64,000 nucleotides of DNA from Lachnospiraceae bacterium (lineage in GTDB: Bacteria; Bacillota; Clostridia; Lachnospirales; Lachnospiraceae), in contig CAJTDK010000014.1 in the NCBI GenBank assembly GCA_910575105.1, positions 26,726 to 90,725 on the forward strand, in the 5' to 3' direction. The position numbers and the translations under genes were made by a program. Below are positions 44,700-52,660 of the stretch, piece after piece; the stretch's first letter is position 1; every line of letters begins with the position of its first letter. The notes under the pieces were generated by a model. The model did not search any database. It saw only the letters and a list, made by a program, of their open reading frames with translations, and had not been told where the DNA came from.

Positions 44700-45095
44700 T
44701 CAGACCGTATCCCTCTGCCTATAATCTGCCGGCTCTGCCAGCTGCTCCTTACACTGCTTTTCTCTTAACATCACCCGTTTCTGACGCATTTTACATTCCT
44801 GCATCCCCATCGGCAGTTCTTCCTGTATCTTCCAGTAGGCTCTCTGGTAACGGTTCGCCCCATAGATTCCCTGAAGCTCCGCATACAACGTCAGCATGTT
44901 GCCGCCTGCCCCGCAGTGGAAACAGTGGTAGACATTCACAAGCTCGCCGTTCTTGATTACGATAAAATTGCATTTCCCTCTCTCGTCCCCGCAGAAGGGG
45001 CAGACCACGTTATAGGAGTTCTCGTCTCCGCCAGGAAGCCTTGACACCCCCAGCAGTGCGCCCACATCTGTAATGGTAAATGGTTTTGCTTTCAT
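44700..45095 (-). pseudogene. CHC2 zinc-finger primase-like protein, C-terminally truncated
   Basis: ATG at 45095 behind GAGGAG opens MKAKPFTITDVGALLGVSRL, then a CHC2 zinc finger: CPFCGDERGKCNF and YHCFHCGAGGNMLTLYAEL. These ICE proteins are usually well over 250 residues and continue after the EPADYRQRDTV segment, but here the frame ends at 131 residues exactly where SpaA adhesin sequence begins in another register. The zinc finger is intact, so the stub could still bind DNA, but a role in replication of the element is probably lost. Confidence 0.72.
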
Positions 45096-45120
45096 CTTTT
45101 CACTCCTCGTATACTGTGAC

Positions 45121-45151
45121 AAAAAACATGGTCCCCCTAAGAGAGACCATG
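45121..45151 (-). terminator. Terminator after the ERF gene
   Basis: On the minus strand CATGGTC and GACCATG arms (7 bp plus partial inner pairing) are followed by TTTTTT. Confidence 0.8.
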
Positions 45152-45163
45152 CCTGTTCCTTCC

Positions 45164-46372
45164 TTATGCCGCCTGCCGTTCCATCACCAGCTCCTTATTT
45201 TCCATCAGAAGTTTCGCGGCTTCTGCGATACGCTTATCCGGCCCCTGATAGCGGGTAGCCATCCACTTTACGGATTCTACGCCTTTTAATCCGGAGTTCA
45301 TCATCTCCCCAAGGGTTTTGCCTTTATAGAGTCCAAAATTACAAACGTAATTTTTTGCTGCCTCCAGGCCGGAATCTGATTCTTCTGTTTCCGCTTCCAT
45401 CTCCCGCTCCAATTCATCCATGAAACTTTCGTTTTCAAAGGGTACTTCCTCCGAACCTGCTGCATGAAAGCCGTCTCTGTCTTCTTCCGGCTGTCCGGTT
45501 GTTTTCCGCTGTTCTGCCGTTTCTGGCTGCTGCCTTGTTCCTTTTCCGGTCTCCGGCTGCTGCTCTTCTGGATCCGGATCCGGATTCTGTTTCTGTACAG
45601 GCATCCCGGTGCCTTTCTCTTTCTGCGCTGATTCTTTCCCACTCATGCCTGCTTTTTCTGCCGCCTTCTCCTCATCCTTTCTGCGGACATCTGATTCTGG
45701 TTCCGCTGATTTCCCATTTTGTTCCGATACCGGACGGTTCTTTGGCTCCGGGCAGGCATTCCCGGAAATCTTGTTTCCCTTGGATTTTTCTGCATGCCCT
45801 TTATCTGTTCTGTTTTCCTTCTCCGGCTTGGATGTTTCCGGTTTCATTCCTTTCTGATTCCAATTCTGGGAATCCGTCTTCCTGGTGCTTTCACCGCTCT
45901 CATCCGTACCATACTCCATACCGTCCGGATCCTCCTGCACGCTGCCAAGCTGACGCATACAGAACTTATTCCGGAAATAATACTTAAGCCCATAGGTCAG
46001 AGCCGTACCATGCGCCTTATCCGGGATGTCATGGGTTCCCACGATATGGGTAACCACATGGTTTACTTCCTTTGGATTGTCGATATTGGTCCAGCTAAGT
46101 TCCAGATCCGCCTCATATCTCCAATAATCATCCTTATCAAGCGTCAGATATGCGGGCTTCCCATCCTCTCCGTACTGCGTCGGCGTCTCTTTGACAATAT
46201 CAAAATTAACGCCGTATTGATTGAGCGCCGGTGTCAGGGATGCATAGATATCATCCAGCGTGGCAAAATCATAGTCTGCCTCGTCATTATGATATTTTTT
46301 CAACAGCAACGGCATCTTTTTTCTGATCTTCGCAAGTTTCTGTTCCAGATTCATATACTGATATTTTCCCAT
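45164..46372 (-). CDS. ERF-superfamily single-strand annealing protein
   Basis: The N-terminal half (about residues 1-155) matches ERF annealing proteins of phages and ICEs: EADYDFATLDDIYASLTPAL, THIVGTHDIPDKAHGTALTYG and FCMRQLGSVQEDPD. They bind single-stranded DNA and promote annealing during recombination or replication of mobile DNA. A long polar linker, about residues 160-320, is rich in Lys, Glu, Pro and Gln. A C-terminal block (NYVCNFGLYKGKTLGEMM to about 380) resembles the small domain often found at the end of ERF/exonuclease-linked proteins. Confidence 0.82.
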   Translation of the reverse strand: MGKYQYMNLEQKLAKIRKKMPLLLKKYHNDEADYDFATLDDIYASLTPALNQYGVNFDIVKETPTQYGEDGKPAYLTLDKDDYWRYEADLELSWTNIDNPKEVNHVVTHIVGTHDIPDKAHGTALTYGLKYYFRNKFCMRQLGSVQEDPDGMEYGTDESGESTRKTDSQNWNQKGMKPETSKPEKENRTDKGHAEKSKGNKISGNACPEPKNRPVSEQNGKSAEPESDVRRKDEEKAAEKAGMSGKESAQKEKGTGMPVQKQNPDPDPEEQQPETGKGTRQQPETAEQRKTTGQPEEDRDGFHAAGSEEVPFENESFMDELEREMEAETEESDSGLEAAKNYVCNFGLYKGKTLGEMMNSGLKGVESVKWMATRYQGPDKRIAEAAKLLMENKELVMERQAA

Positions 46373-46390
46373 TTATTCGTTTCCTCCTGT

Positions 46391-47122
46391 TCAATCTGTT
46401 TGTTTTCCTTGTTTCTGCCTTTCGGCGGCTTTCTTGATCTCCAGAAATTCATTCTGGATACAGCCATACCAGATCCGCTGCCTGGAAATGTAAGCTGCAT
46501 TTTCTAACACCCACTGCCTTGCAATCTTTGCGGCTACCCATTCCTTGTTATCCAGGAATAAAAGGTAACAGCGGTCTGAAAAATATCTGGCAACAGGAAC
46601 TTTCGGCCAGAAACAGATTTCTTCGGCTGTCTTTCCGGCTTCATAATACTTGTCTGCCTGATTTCGAATCTCACTCCGGGTAATCTTCGGAATCATCAGT
46701 TCCTTTTCACAGCGAGCGTCTGCAAGGATGGTTCCCCAGTCCCGTCCAATCAGCGCAAGAGCTTTTTGGTTTGCGATTGCTTCCGCCTCTTTTAACGCCC
46801 CGGCTTTCGTTGGGAACTCAATCTCCTCCGGGATTTCCAACAGCCGCCGCAAGGATTCCTTTAAATCATATAATCCGCAGTCCTTCCACCGGAAGATGCC
46901 GGCAAACTTAAGATCCATTTCCATCTTAAACATATGCCCTTTTGCGTAGCTGGCATAAAGGAAATAATCCTTCCTCTGTTTTACCTTAACCAGAACGATA
47001 TCCTTACAGTTCCAGGGAGTCAGATCTTCCTGCATGAGCCACTCAAAAAAAGATATGGTCTGCTCATTTTGTCCTACCCATGCCGGCAGCATGGAGAAAT
47101 CTTCTTTGGTAAGCCTCCTCAT
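46391..47122 (-). CDS. Uncharacterised integrative-element protein (243 aa)
   Basis: I do not recognise a domain. The protein is soluble, with mixed helices and strands, several Trp/Tyr-rich stretches (FFEWLMQEDLTPWNCKD, LYASYAKGHMFKMEMDLKF) and a basic C-terminus (KKAAERQKQGKQTD). It overlaps the next small gene by 4 nt (ATGA) and lies between T4SS genes and the ERF gene, so it is part of the element's operon. Role unknown. Confidence 0.6.
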   Translation of the reverse strand: MRRLTKEDFSMLPAWVGQNEQTISFFEWLMQEDLTPWNCKDIVLVKVKQRKDYFLYASYAKGHMFKMEMDLKFAGIFRWKDCGLYDLKESLRRLLEIPEEIEFPTKAGALKEAEAIANQKALALIGRDWGTILADARCEKELMIPKITRSEIRNQADKYYEAGKTAEEICFWPKVPVARYFSDRCYLLFLDNKEWVAAKIARQWVLENAAYISRQRIWYGCIQNEFLEIKKAAERQKQGKQTD

Positions 47123-47355
47123 GACAGCGCTCCCGGAATATCGTAATCATGCCAACGCGCTGCGATACACCTTGCAATCTTTTCCTCTAACTTCATCATG
47201 CTTGCCGTACTGCTGTCATGTTTCTTTGCAAAGAAAAGGGATTCGCACAGCCCACAGTAAACCTCATACGCACTGCAGGGATCCTCCCCAAATGCCGCCT
47301 TGAATCGTTCCACCGTCTCGGCGATCAGTTTTTTTCCGAAGTTCTGTTTCTTCAT
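47119..47355 (-). CDS. Small uncharacterised integrative-element protein (78 aa)
   Basis: A helical protein with a basic start MKKQNFGKKLIAETVERF and the segment DPCSAYEVYCGLCESLFF holding three cysteines. It overlaps the genes on both sides by 4 nt, so it is translated with them. No known domain seen; conserved position in a T4SS operon is the only hint. Confidence 0.6.
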   Translation of the reverse strand: MKKQNFGKKLIAETVERFKAAFGEDPCSAYEVYCGLCESLFFAKKHDSSTASMMKLEEKIARCIAARWHDYDIPGALS

Positions 47356-48185
47356 GAGCTCTGATTCACACCCAGCGAAGACAGATAGGAATCCAGCTTG
47401 AAGGTCACTTTACAGAATCCCACCAGGCACAGCGTTGCAGCAAAAAATTTTGTAAACCCATAACTGCTGGCAGTTAAGTTCCCGTACCCGGATAAAAACA
47501 TCTTCAGGCACCAGGAATTTAAGATAATCAGGACAATCTGCCCACCGAACATCTTCGACCAGGAGGCAAGGATGTTGTTGGTCGCCTTCGAGCCCCCGGT
47601 TCCAAACGCCAGCGGCGCCGTATAGGAGAACACGCCTAATAAGACATACCTTTCCGCAATCACAAACAGCATTTTAAAATAATTCCATGCCACAACAAAC
47701 TGCATGATCAGTTTCAGGATTGCAATATTCAGCTGCCCAATCCCAAGTACGGATGTCACTGCTTCCAACGCAGATACATACTCGACAAAACTGCTTACCT
47801 TAATCTCTGTTCCTGCAATCCATTGATACGGCGTACCTGCTATTTTTAATAGATAGTCTGTCAGCGGCCTTGCTGCCACAATAAAAAACAAACAGATTCC
47901 GCTTCTTAAAACCAATTCCACCGGATCCTCGCTTGCAACCCCTGTCTTCCCAAACATGCTTTTAAACAGCTGCCAGATACAGATCAGGAGCAGAAGTGCA
48001 AGCCCCAGTGGCAGTATCGCATTCGAATATAAATCCCCTGCCACAGAAAACAATTCTTCAAACAGACTTAAATCACAGGATAGAAGTTCTGTGAACATAT
48101 CCGTAATTACAGACATCATGTCCACAATGAGCTGTGAACAGAACTCCCAAATACTTTTAATCAATAACTCTAATAACCAACCCAT
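47352..48185 (-). CDS. VirB6/TrbL-like conjugation membrane protein
   Basis: A 277-residue polytopic protein with about six hydrophobic segments (among them NAILPLGLALLLLICIWQLF, VLRSGICLFFIVAARPLTD and GGQIVLIILNSWCLKMFL) and a PLAFGTGGSKATNNILASW loop typical of the CD1112/TrbL group in Clostridia ICEs. It would form part of the inner-membrane channel of a type IV secretion apparatus. Its ATPase partners (VirB4, coupling protein) are not in the window. Confidence 0.75.
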   Translation of the reverse strand: MGWLLELLIKSIWEFCSQLIVDMMSVITDMFTELLSCDLSLFEELFSVAGDLYSNAILPLGLALLLLICIWQLFKSMFGKTGVASEDPVELVLRSGICLFFIVAARPLTDYLLKIAGTPYQWIAGTEIKVSSFVEYVSALEAVTSVLGIGQLNIAILKLIMQFVVAWNYFKMLFVIAERYVLLGVFSYTAPLAFGTGGSKATNNILASWSKMFGGQIVLIILNSWCLKMFLSGYGNLTASSYGFTKFFAATLCLVGFCKVTFKLDSYLSSLGVNQSS

Positions 48186-48254
48186 GTGTTACCTGTTAAG
48201 GCATCCCCCTTTCTGCCGGGAGAGCGCCGGCATGTTTTTATCTGTCCGGCGCTC

Positions 48255-48647
48255 TTAGCCGCCGAACATACTCTTTGGAATAATGCTCTCAAAATACGTT
48301 ACGATAGCGCCAAGCGTCATGAGCGCCGCCCAGCATACGATAATCCGTTTCAGCCATGACCTGGATTCGTCCACCGTACGCCCGGATTTTGAGAAATTCA
48401 TCAGAAACAGGCACACTGCCGAACAAACGACAGCCGCCACGGTTGCAATGCCGGCCACATCCTTGTAGACCGTCTGCATGGCATTCTTCGCCGTATCAAA
48501 GATCGTATCCGCAAACACAGGCGATGCAGATACGGCCAGCAAAACGACCGCAAGAAACACCGTAAACGCAAACCGGGGAATCAGCTTCACAAACCGATTC
48601 CCCAGCTCCATTTTTTCCGTATTCTGTTCTCTTAGATTTCCTGCCAA
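48255..48647 (-). CDS. Type IV secretion pilin-like protein (VirB2/TrbC type)
   Basis: A 130-residue protein with a cleavable signal (FAFTVFLAVVLLAVSASPVFA), a central helix TVAAVVCSAVCLFLMNF, a basic loop with SRSWLKR, and a second membrane helix VCWAALMTLGAIVTYF. This two-helix hairpin after a signal is the VirB2/TrbC pilin layout. It is followed by the VirB6/TrbL-like gene as in related ICEs. Confidence 0.75.
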   Translation of the reverse strand: MAGNLREQNTEKMELGNRFVKLIPRFAFTVFLAVVLLAVSASPVFADTIFDTAKNAMQTVYKDVAGIATVAAVVCSAVCLFLMNFSKSGRTVDESRSWLKRIIVCWAALMTLGAIVTYFESIIPKSMFGG

Positions 48648-48683
48648 TGAGTCCCCTCCCTTCTGTTCTGAAAAAATGACATG

Positions 48684-48712
48684 AAAAAAGACAGCCCCAT
48701 TTATCGGCTGTC
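48684..48712 (-). terminator. Terminator upstream of the T4SS operon
   Basis: On the minus strand GACAGCC, a 9-nt loop, GGCTGTC and six T residues, about 37 nt before the pilin start. It would insulate the operon from transcription coming from the Rpn gene, or act as a leader attenuator. Confidence 0.7.
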
Positions 48713-48881
48713 AGCTCCCTGTAATGTTCTGCGGCTCTCCATGCATGTCACCCGCATGCACAAAACTTTACTTTACCATTGTATACGGACGGGAATTGTA
48801 TGTCAATATTACAGGAGACGCAATACCGTCGCATTTCCGTCGCAATGGATTCTCTTACAATAATTATGTCCCTTTTTAAAG

Positions 48882-48911
48882 TATAGGGCACAGATTTCTC
48901 TGCACCCTATA
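48882..48911 (-). terminator. Terminator after Rpn and the mini-gene
   Basis: TATAGGGCACAGA and TCTGCACCCTATA pair with two internal mismatches around a TTTC loop, 7 nt after the stop of the 33-codon frame at 48919. The T tail is short. Confidence 0.55.
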
Positions 48912-48918
48912 ACTCTCT

Positions 48919-49020
48919 TCACCTTGCCTCTATTGTCTCGGCAAGCCATTCCTGCACGATATTCAAGCCCATATCTAAGACTTTGGTAATCATACTTTTG
49001 GACAGGCTTTCTGCCTTCAT
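48919..49020 (-). CDS. Possible 33-residue protein downstream of Rpn
   Basis: ATG at 49020 follows AAGGAGGCAGC. The 33-residue product begins MKAESLSKSMITKVLDMG and ends WLAETIEAR, predicted as one amphipathic helix. It starts 25 nt after the Rpn stop and ends just before a hairpin. No homolog known to me. Ribosome site, position and terminator support it, but length makes it uncertain. Confidence 0.4.
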   Translation of the reverse strand: MKAESLSKSMITKVLDMGLNIVQEWLAETIEAR

Positions 49021-49044
49021 GTTTATAGCTGCCTCCTTAATGCG

Positions 49045-50058
49045 TTATAGGATTGCGATACCTAATGTACTGGCTAGCTTCCGGACTGCTTCCTCTGACA
49101 GCCTGCTGATTTGTGCTATAAAAGGAACTGACATCCCTCCTGCTTTCAGCATATCAGAAGCAACTTCAACACTTCTCTCCTGACGTCCTTCCTGACGTCC
49201 TTCCCGGAGTCCTTCCTGCTGCCCTTCTCGGCGTCCTTCCTGACGTTCTTTCTCCATGACCTTCTCTTCGTTATATTCAGTAAGGAACATACTTTTCACC
49301 TCCGCTCGATTTTCCAAAAGAAAAGTTTTAATCACATATTCATCCGGCATCTCATCAAGAGCTGCGTCCACAGCAGCATCAAGATCTATCTTTTCACTTT
49401 GATGCCGCCTCACTGCATCCACAAGCCATGCGTACTCCTTTAGCGGTTCACACGCATCCATCATATGCTGGTTCTTTCCGTAGTTGATATTCAGCATAGT
49501 CACTTTGACTTCAATATCCCCCTCGCCCTCATAGGCGTCGCTTAACTTAAGAACCTGTCTTTCGGACTGCTCTTTTGTGCCGTTGTAGAAACAGACACAT
49601 ACCGGCCTTGGCACTGGCTGAAGCATACTGCTATACTGATAATAATCACTTGCAGCAATATATTTCTCGTACAATCGTCCTCCGTATATAAAAAACCTCA
49701 TGGGCATGTTGGGATTAAATGAACTCTGATGCTCCCACAGATCCATCTCAAATGCAACGATAAAGGATATATCGTTCTTCATCCTCATATACACTGCGTC
49801 ACCAATGGTATTAAACTGGATATCATCAGGATTCGTGTAATCCGTCCCATTGATCGCATTGTACAGGGACAGGGTCCACTGCTTGTTCTCAGGATTTCCA
49901 AAAATAAACTTGAACAATCTGTCCTTATAATCCTTCTTTGCGTCCTTCAGGCCGTTATCCTTTATAAGAATTCTGTATTCTTCATTCTGCTTCGTCAAAC
50001 CAGAAATGGTTTCCTCCATCTCCTCGATTTTCCGGCGCAAAATCTCTTCAACTGTCAT
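49045..50058 (-). CDS. Rpn/PD-(D/E)XK nuclease-family protein
   Basis: ATG at 50058 after GAGGAGGTGG gives 337 residues. After a coiled-coil start (EEILRRKIEEMEETISGL) the nuclease domain reads KDYKDRLFKFIFGNPEN, NTIGDAVYMRMKNDISFIVAFEMDLWEHQSS with the acidic and Glu active-site positions, and MRFFIYGGRLYEKYI. This is the recombination-promoting nuclease/transposase-like family PF04754-type. The tail has imperfect tandem repeats EGRREGQQEGLREGRQEG encoded by 12-bp units around 49181-49255. Some family members act in phage defence; its role here is unknown. Confidence 0.85.
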   Translation of the reverse strand: MTVEEILRRKIEEMEETISGLTKQNEEYRILIKDNGLKDAKKDYKDRLFKFIFGNPENKQWTLSLYNAINGTDYTNPDDIQFNTIGDAVYMRMKNDISFIVAFEMDLWEHQSSFNPNMPMRFFIYGGRLYEKYIAASDYYQYSSMLQPVPRPVCVCFYNGTKEQSERQVLKLSDAYEGEGDIEVKVTMLNINYGKNQHMMDACEPLKEYAWLVDAVRRHQSEKIDLDAAVDAALDEMPDEYVIKTFLLENRAEVKSMFLTEYNEEKVMEKERQEGRREGQQEGLREGRQEGRQERSVEVASDMLKAGGMSVPFIAQISRLSEEAVRKLASTLGIAIL

Positions 50059-50100
50059 CTCAAACCACCTCCTCGTGGGGTTCTGAATTAAATTCAGCAT

Positions 50101-50375
50101 ATTTCTATCCTTGCATATCCGTAGTACTAAGCACTGCCTCTCTGGTTCTGCCGTATATCCTCACCTGTCTATTATAAATTTTTGTGAAATCTACATACCT
50201 ACTGATAATATCGCCTTTCTTATCTCCACAAAGAAGCCGAATCCATTCCGACTGATTTTCTTCTTTATCTCCATTATAACAGATTTTCGTAAACCTGCAA
50301 CGTCCGCTATAAGATTTTAGGACGGCTGCTCTCTGAAATTACAAGGTAATGACATTCTCATTTTCCACTTTCCTC
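50101..50375. other. Gap without recognisable gene
   Basis: No convincing frame, ribosome site or hairpin is seen. The sequence is A/T-rich near 50170-50230, possibly the promoter of the Rpn gene. Confidence 0.4.
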
Positions 50376-50777
50376 CTATCCAGCTTCAACCATTCTGATC
50401 CGTTTATCCACATAAGCAAAGAATTCTTCGTGGTACTCCGCTTCTGTAAGTTCTGCCAGTTTCTCCATCTGCTCACCAAAAAGCTCAATATTACAATGCT
50501 TCTTTATAAGCTTTGAATTTGCAGTAATCTCTAAAAAATATAAATGGACAAAAAGCTTTCCTTCTTTCGCAAAAACATGGCTTATCTGCCCGATCTTCCC
50601 TCCTTCTCCCGATTTAAAACAGACCCCTTTAAGCCTCTCGGTGTAGAAGCTCTCCATTTTTACAAATAGAACATTTTTCCTCTTCCTCTCAGCAACCAGC
50701 CTTTCTTCTAACGCATTCTGACTGTTCAGGCACTCTTCTAATTCTCCGTCATATGGACTTATCATTATCCTCATCAT
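50376..50777 (-). CDS. Uncharacterised 133-residue protein
   Basis: ATG at 50777 follows AAGGAGGC. The protein is charged and probably alpha/beta, with GGKIGQISHVFAKEGKLFVHLYF in the middle and an acidic C-terminal helix. No cysteine motif or membrane segment. I do not recognise the family. It lies in the mobile region between Rpn and several small genes. Confidence 0.55.
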   Translation of the reverse strand: MMRIMISPYDGELEECLNSQNALEERLVAERKRKNVLFVKMESFYTERLKGVCFKSGEGGKIGQISHVFAKEGKLFVHLYFLEITANSKLIKKHCNIELFGEQMEKLAELTEAEYHEEFFAYVDKRIRMVEAG

Positions 50778-50810
50778 CTGCTTGCCTCCTTACTTTAATC
50801 GAATCGCCAT

Positions 50811-50993
50811 TTAACTAAAGTCCCACACATCTGTTCCATAAAGATTATGGCTTTTCCTTGTCAATGTAATTCCATCTATCATTTCTTCCTTGCCACTTTT
50901 CTTCACCGCCCTTCGCATTCCCCGCGAAGTGCATCTTTTTATATAACGCTTATTCCTAATCCCGGCAAACCTATTTTTGTGATACATTCTCAT
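50811..50993 (-). CDS. Small basic protein (60 aa), unknown
   Basis: ATG at 50993 follows AGGAGG at 5 nt. The product is very basic in its first half (NKRYIKRCTSRGMRRAVKKSGK) and ends DGITLTRKSHNLYGTDVWDFS. A nucleic-acid-binding role would fit the charge, but no family is recognised. It overlaps the end of the gene upstream by 23 nt. Confidence 0.5.
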   Translation of the reverse strand: MRMYHKNRFAGIRNKRYIKRCTSRGMRRAVKKSGKEEMIDGITLTRKSHNLYGTDVWDFS

Positions 50994-51147
50994 AAAAACC
51001 TCCTGTGTCCTTTATTCTATAATCCATATCCCCGCAAAGCGGATAGTCCGGCTCACCGTCTGGATCATTACTGGAAGCCCGAAATAACCCGTCATGCCTT
51101 TCTTCCGGCATTTCTCCCGGATCACAATATTTCCAAAGTCTTCCCAT
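50971..51147 (-). CDS. Small acidic protein (58 aa), unknown
   Basis: The product MGRLWKYCDPGEMPEERHDG to GGFYENVSQK is acidic and polar with two cysteines. The start has only a weak ribosome site (CGGGGAAT). It ends inside the beginning of the next basic small gene, as coupled genes do. The opposite charge of the two products could allow a complex, but that is a guess. Confidence 0.4.
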   Translation of the reverse strand: MGRLWKYCDPGEMPEERHDGLFRASSNDPDGEPDYPLCGDMDYRIKDTGGFYENVSQK

Positions 51148-51286
51148 ATTCCCCGACAAACTTTAATACAATCAAAACGGATACGAAAAAAGCGAGTACC
51201 ACATCAAAAGGTGTGCATACCCGCTTCTCATTCCCATATTCCAATCCCATATCCCCCAAAATGAACACCCCTCCAAGGCCGCCCAT

Positions 51287-51532
51287 TCACAGATTCGGAT
51301 ACCACCGCAGCAGATCCCCGTCCCCATGCTCGATCAGATAATTTACCGCATAATACAGCCACTCCTCCGGCGTGGGAACCTCCCCCTCATGGGGTATCGC
51401 CTCCCACTGCGCCCGCTTCTCAGGGTCAGGGTCATTCAACCCCCGCCTGATCCGCGCTGAGATAATCTCCCTCATCTCCTCCACCGTGATGCCCCGCTCA
51501 CGGGCAAGCCTCTCAAATAAATGTTCTCCCAT
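51287..51532 (-). CDS. Spo0A-C-terminal-like small protein
   Basis: An 81-residue protein, MGEHLFERLARERGITVEEM through AQWEAIPHEGEVPTPEEWLYY. It resembles the many short Clostridia proteins annotated as Spo0A C-terminal-domain-like, which share the RNPDP..AxWxAIPxxGExPTPEE pattern. Whether these bind DNA is not established. ATG follows AGGAGGCG at good spacing. It is divergent from the XRE regulator at 51684, with paired operator-like repeats between them. Confidence 0.65.
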   Translation of the reverse strand: MGEHLFERLARERGITVEEMREIISARIRRGLNDPDPEKRAQWEAIPHEGEVPTPEEWLYYAVNYLIEHGDGDLLRWYPNL

Positions 51533-51586
51533 ACCAAAACGCCTCCTAAAATTTCCTATGATAGCATATCCACAAATATCCCATAC

Positions 51587-51655
51587 TATGACTATGTTCC
51601 TTTTGGGCGATAGATTCTCTACTGATTATGACTATTATATCACCCATTTGGGAAC
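51587..51655. promoter_or_regulatory. Divergent promoter region with inverted and direct repeats
   Basis: GTTCCTTTTGGGCGATA (51596-51612) is an imperfect inverted copy of TATCACCCATTTGGGAAC (51638-51655). TATGACTAT occurs directly at 51587-51595 and 51627-51635, 40 bp apart. The layout suits an operator bound by the XRE protein at 51684 that controls both divergent genes. Confidence 0.6.
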
Positions 51656-51683
51656 TAAAATAGATACAAATGGAGATTGGCAG

Positions 51684-51995
51684 ATGGTGAAAATGGATAT
51701 CCAACAGCATATAAAAGAACTCATGGACGAGCGCGGCTGGACAAACTACCGGCTCGGCAAAGAAGCAAGCCTTTCCCATTCCACGATCACCAACCTCTTT
51801 AAACGGAACAATGCCCCGACCATACCGACCCTGGAGGCCGTATGCCGGGCATTCGGTATTACTTTATCGCAATTTTTTTCCGAGGGGAATACCCCCGCCG
51901 AATTGACCGAGGAACAGCGCACCCTGTTCGCCGCATGGAGCACCCTGAATGACGACCAGAAAGAAGCCCTGCTCCTGCTCATAAAACGCATATAG
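51684..51995 (+). CDS. XRE-family repressor
   Basis: ATG at 51684 after GGAG gives 103 residues. The helix-turn-helix (about residues 8-65) reads IKELMDERGWTNYRLGKEAS, SHSTITNLFKRNNAPTIPTL, EAVCRAFGITLSQFFSE. A C-terminal helix (LTEEQRTLFAAWSTLNDDQK) probably dimerises. Such genes are often the immunity or copy-control repressors of mobile elements. It is followed by a strong bidirectional terminator. Confidence 0.9.
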   Translation: MVKMDIQQHIKELMDERGWTNYRLGKEASLSHSTITNLFKRNNAPTIPTLEAVCRAFGITLSQFFSEGNTPAELTEEQRTLFAAWSTLNDDQKEALLLLIKRI

Positions 51996-52003
51996 ACCAG
52001 AAA

Positions 52004-52042
52004 AAGCCCGCAGGCTCTGCAATCCCAAGAGCCTGCGGGCTT
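52004..52042. terminator. Bidirectional terminator
   Basis: A perfect 15-bp stem AAGCCCGCAGGCTCT / AGAGCCTGCGGGCTT with a 9-nt loop, an A run on the left and a T-rich right side, between convergent XRE and recombinase fragment. Confidence 0.9.
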
Positions 52043-52057
52043 CATTTCTTTATGCCG

Positions 52058-52660
52058 CTATGCTGCTTTCCATCTATCCGCCGGAACCTCCACCTGCGTA
52101 TGATCCCGGAAAGTAAATACCATACGCTTATCCTCATATACCGCCACATGATCCACCGTGGCATACCAGAGCTCCTCGTCAAATTCCGCCACCAGCCCCT
52201 CCCGGCTGGCCAGCTCTTTCAGGAATAAAGATATCTTCGTCCTCTTGGCAATGCGTCCCAGCCGCAGCTCCCCAATTTCCGCCAGCCGCATCCTCGCGGC
52301 CTCGTACCGCTCGCAGTATCCACTATACTTCCGCCCGTATTCCGCCTGATCCATGGCCTTCTGGGCATTATCCGAAATGACCTTCCGTATCAGCCCCATG
52401 ACCACCTCGCCCTCGTTTTGGAGCCTCTCCTGCTCGGCATCCAGATCCGCCGTATCCGTAAGCGCCTCCATGACCTCCCGGTATGCCTCCATGATCTCCG
52501 CCCGGTTCCCCAGCACCTCATTGAAAGCCGCAAGGAAAGCCCGCTGGATATCCCCCTCGGAAAGGTGCGGCGTCCGGCAGCCCTTCCCCCTGTGCTTCTC
52601 GTTGCACTGCCAGACCAGCACCCGGTTCGGCGTATTGGAATAAAAGGTTCCCCTCAAAAT
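52058..52660 (-). pseudogene. Large serine recombinase, C-terminal fragment
   Basis: From about 52660 the frame reads YSNTPNRVLVWQCNEKHRGK, CRTPHLSEGDIQRAFLAAFN and a long coiled coil with KVISDNAQKAMDQAEYG, ending FTFRDHTQVEVPADRWKAA. This is the zinc-ribbon remainder and coiled-coil tail of a TnpX/TndX-type large serine recombinase. The catalytic resolvase domain (with its Ser) and most of the zinc ribbon are missing. Upstream the frame runs into phage-type sequence in another register, so it has no start of its own. The enzyme cannot excise the element. Confidence 0.8.

Noticed and set aside
49181..49255. CRISPR-like short repeats
   Set aside because: The 12-bp units are contiguous and in frame, encoding the EGR/EGQ tail of Rpn; no spacers.
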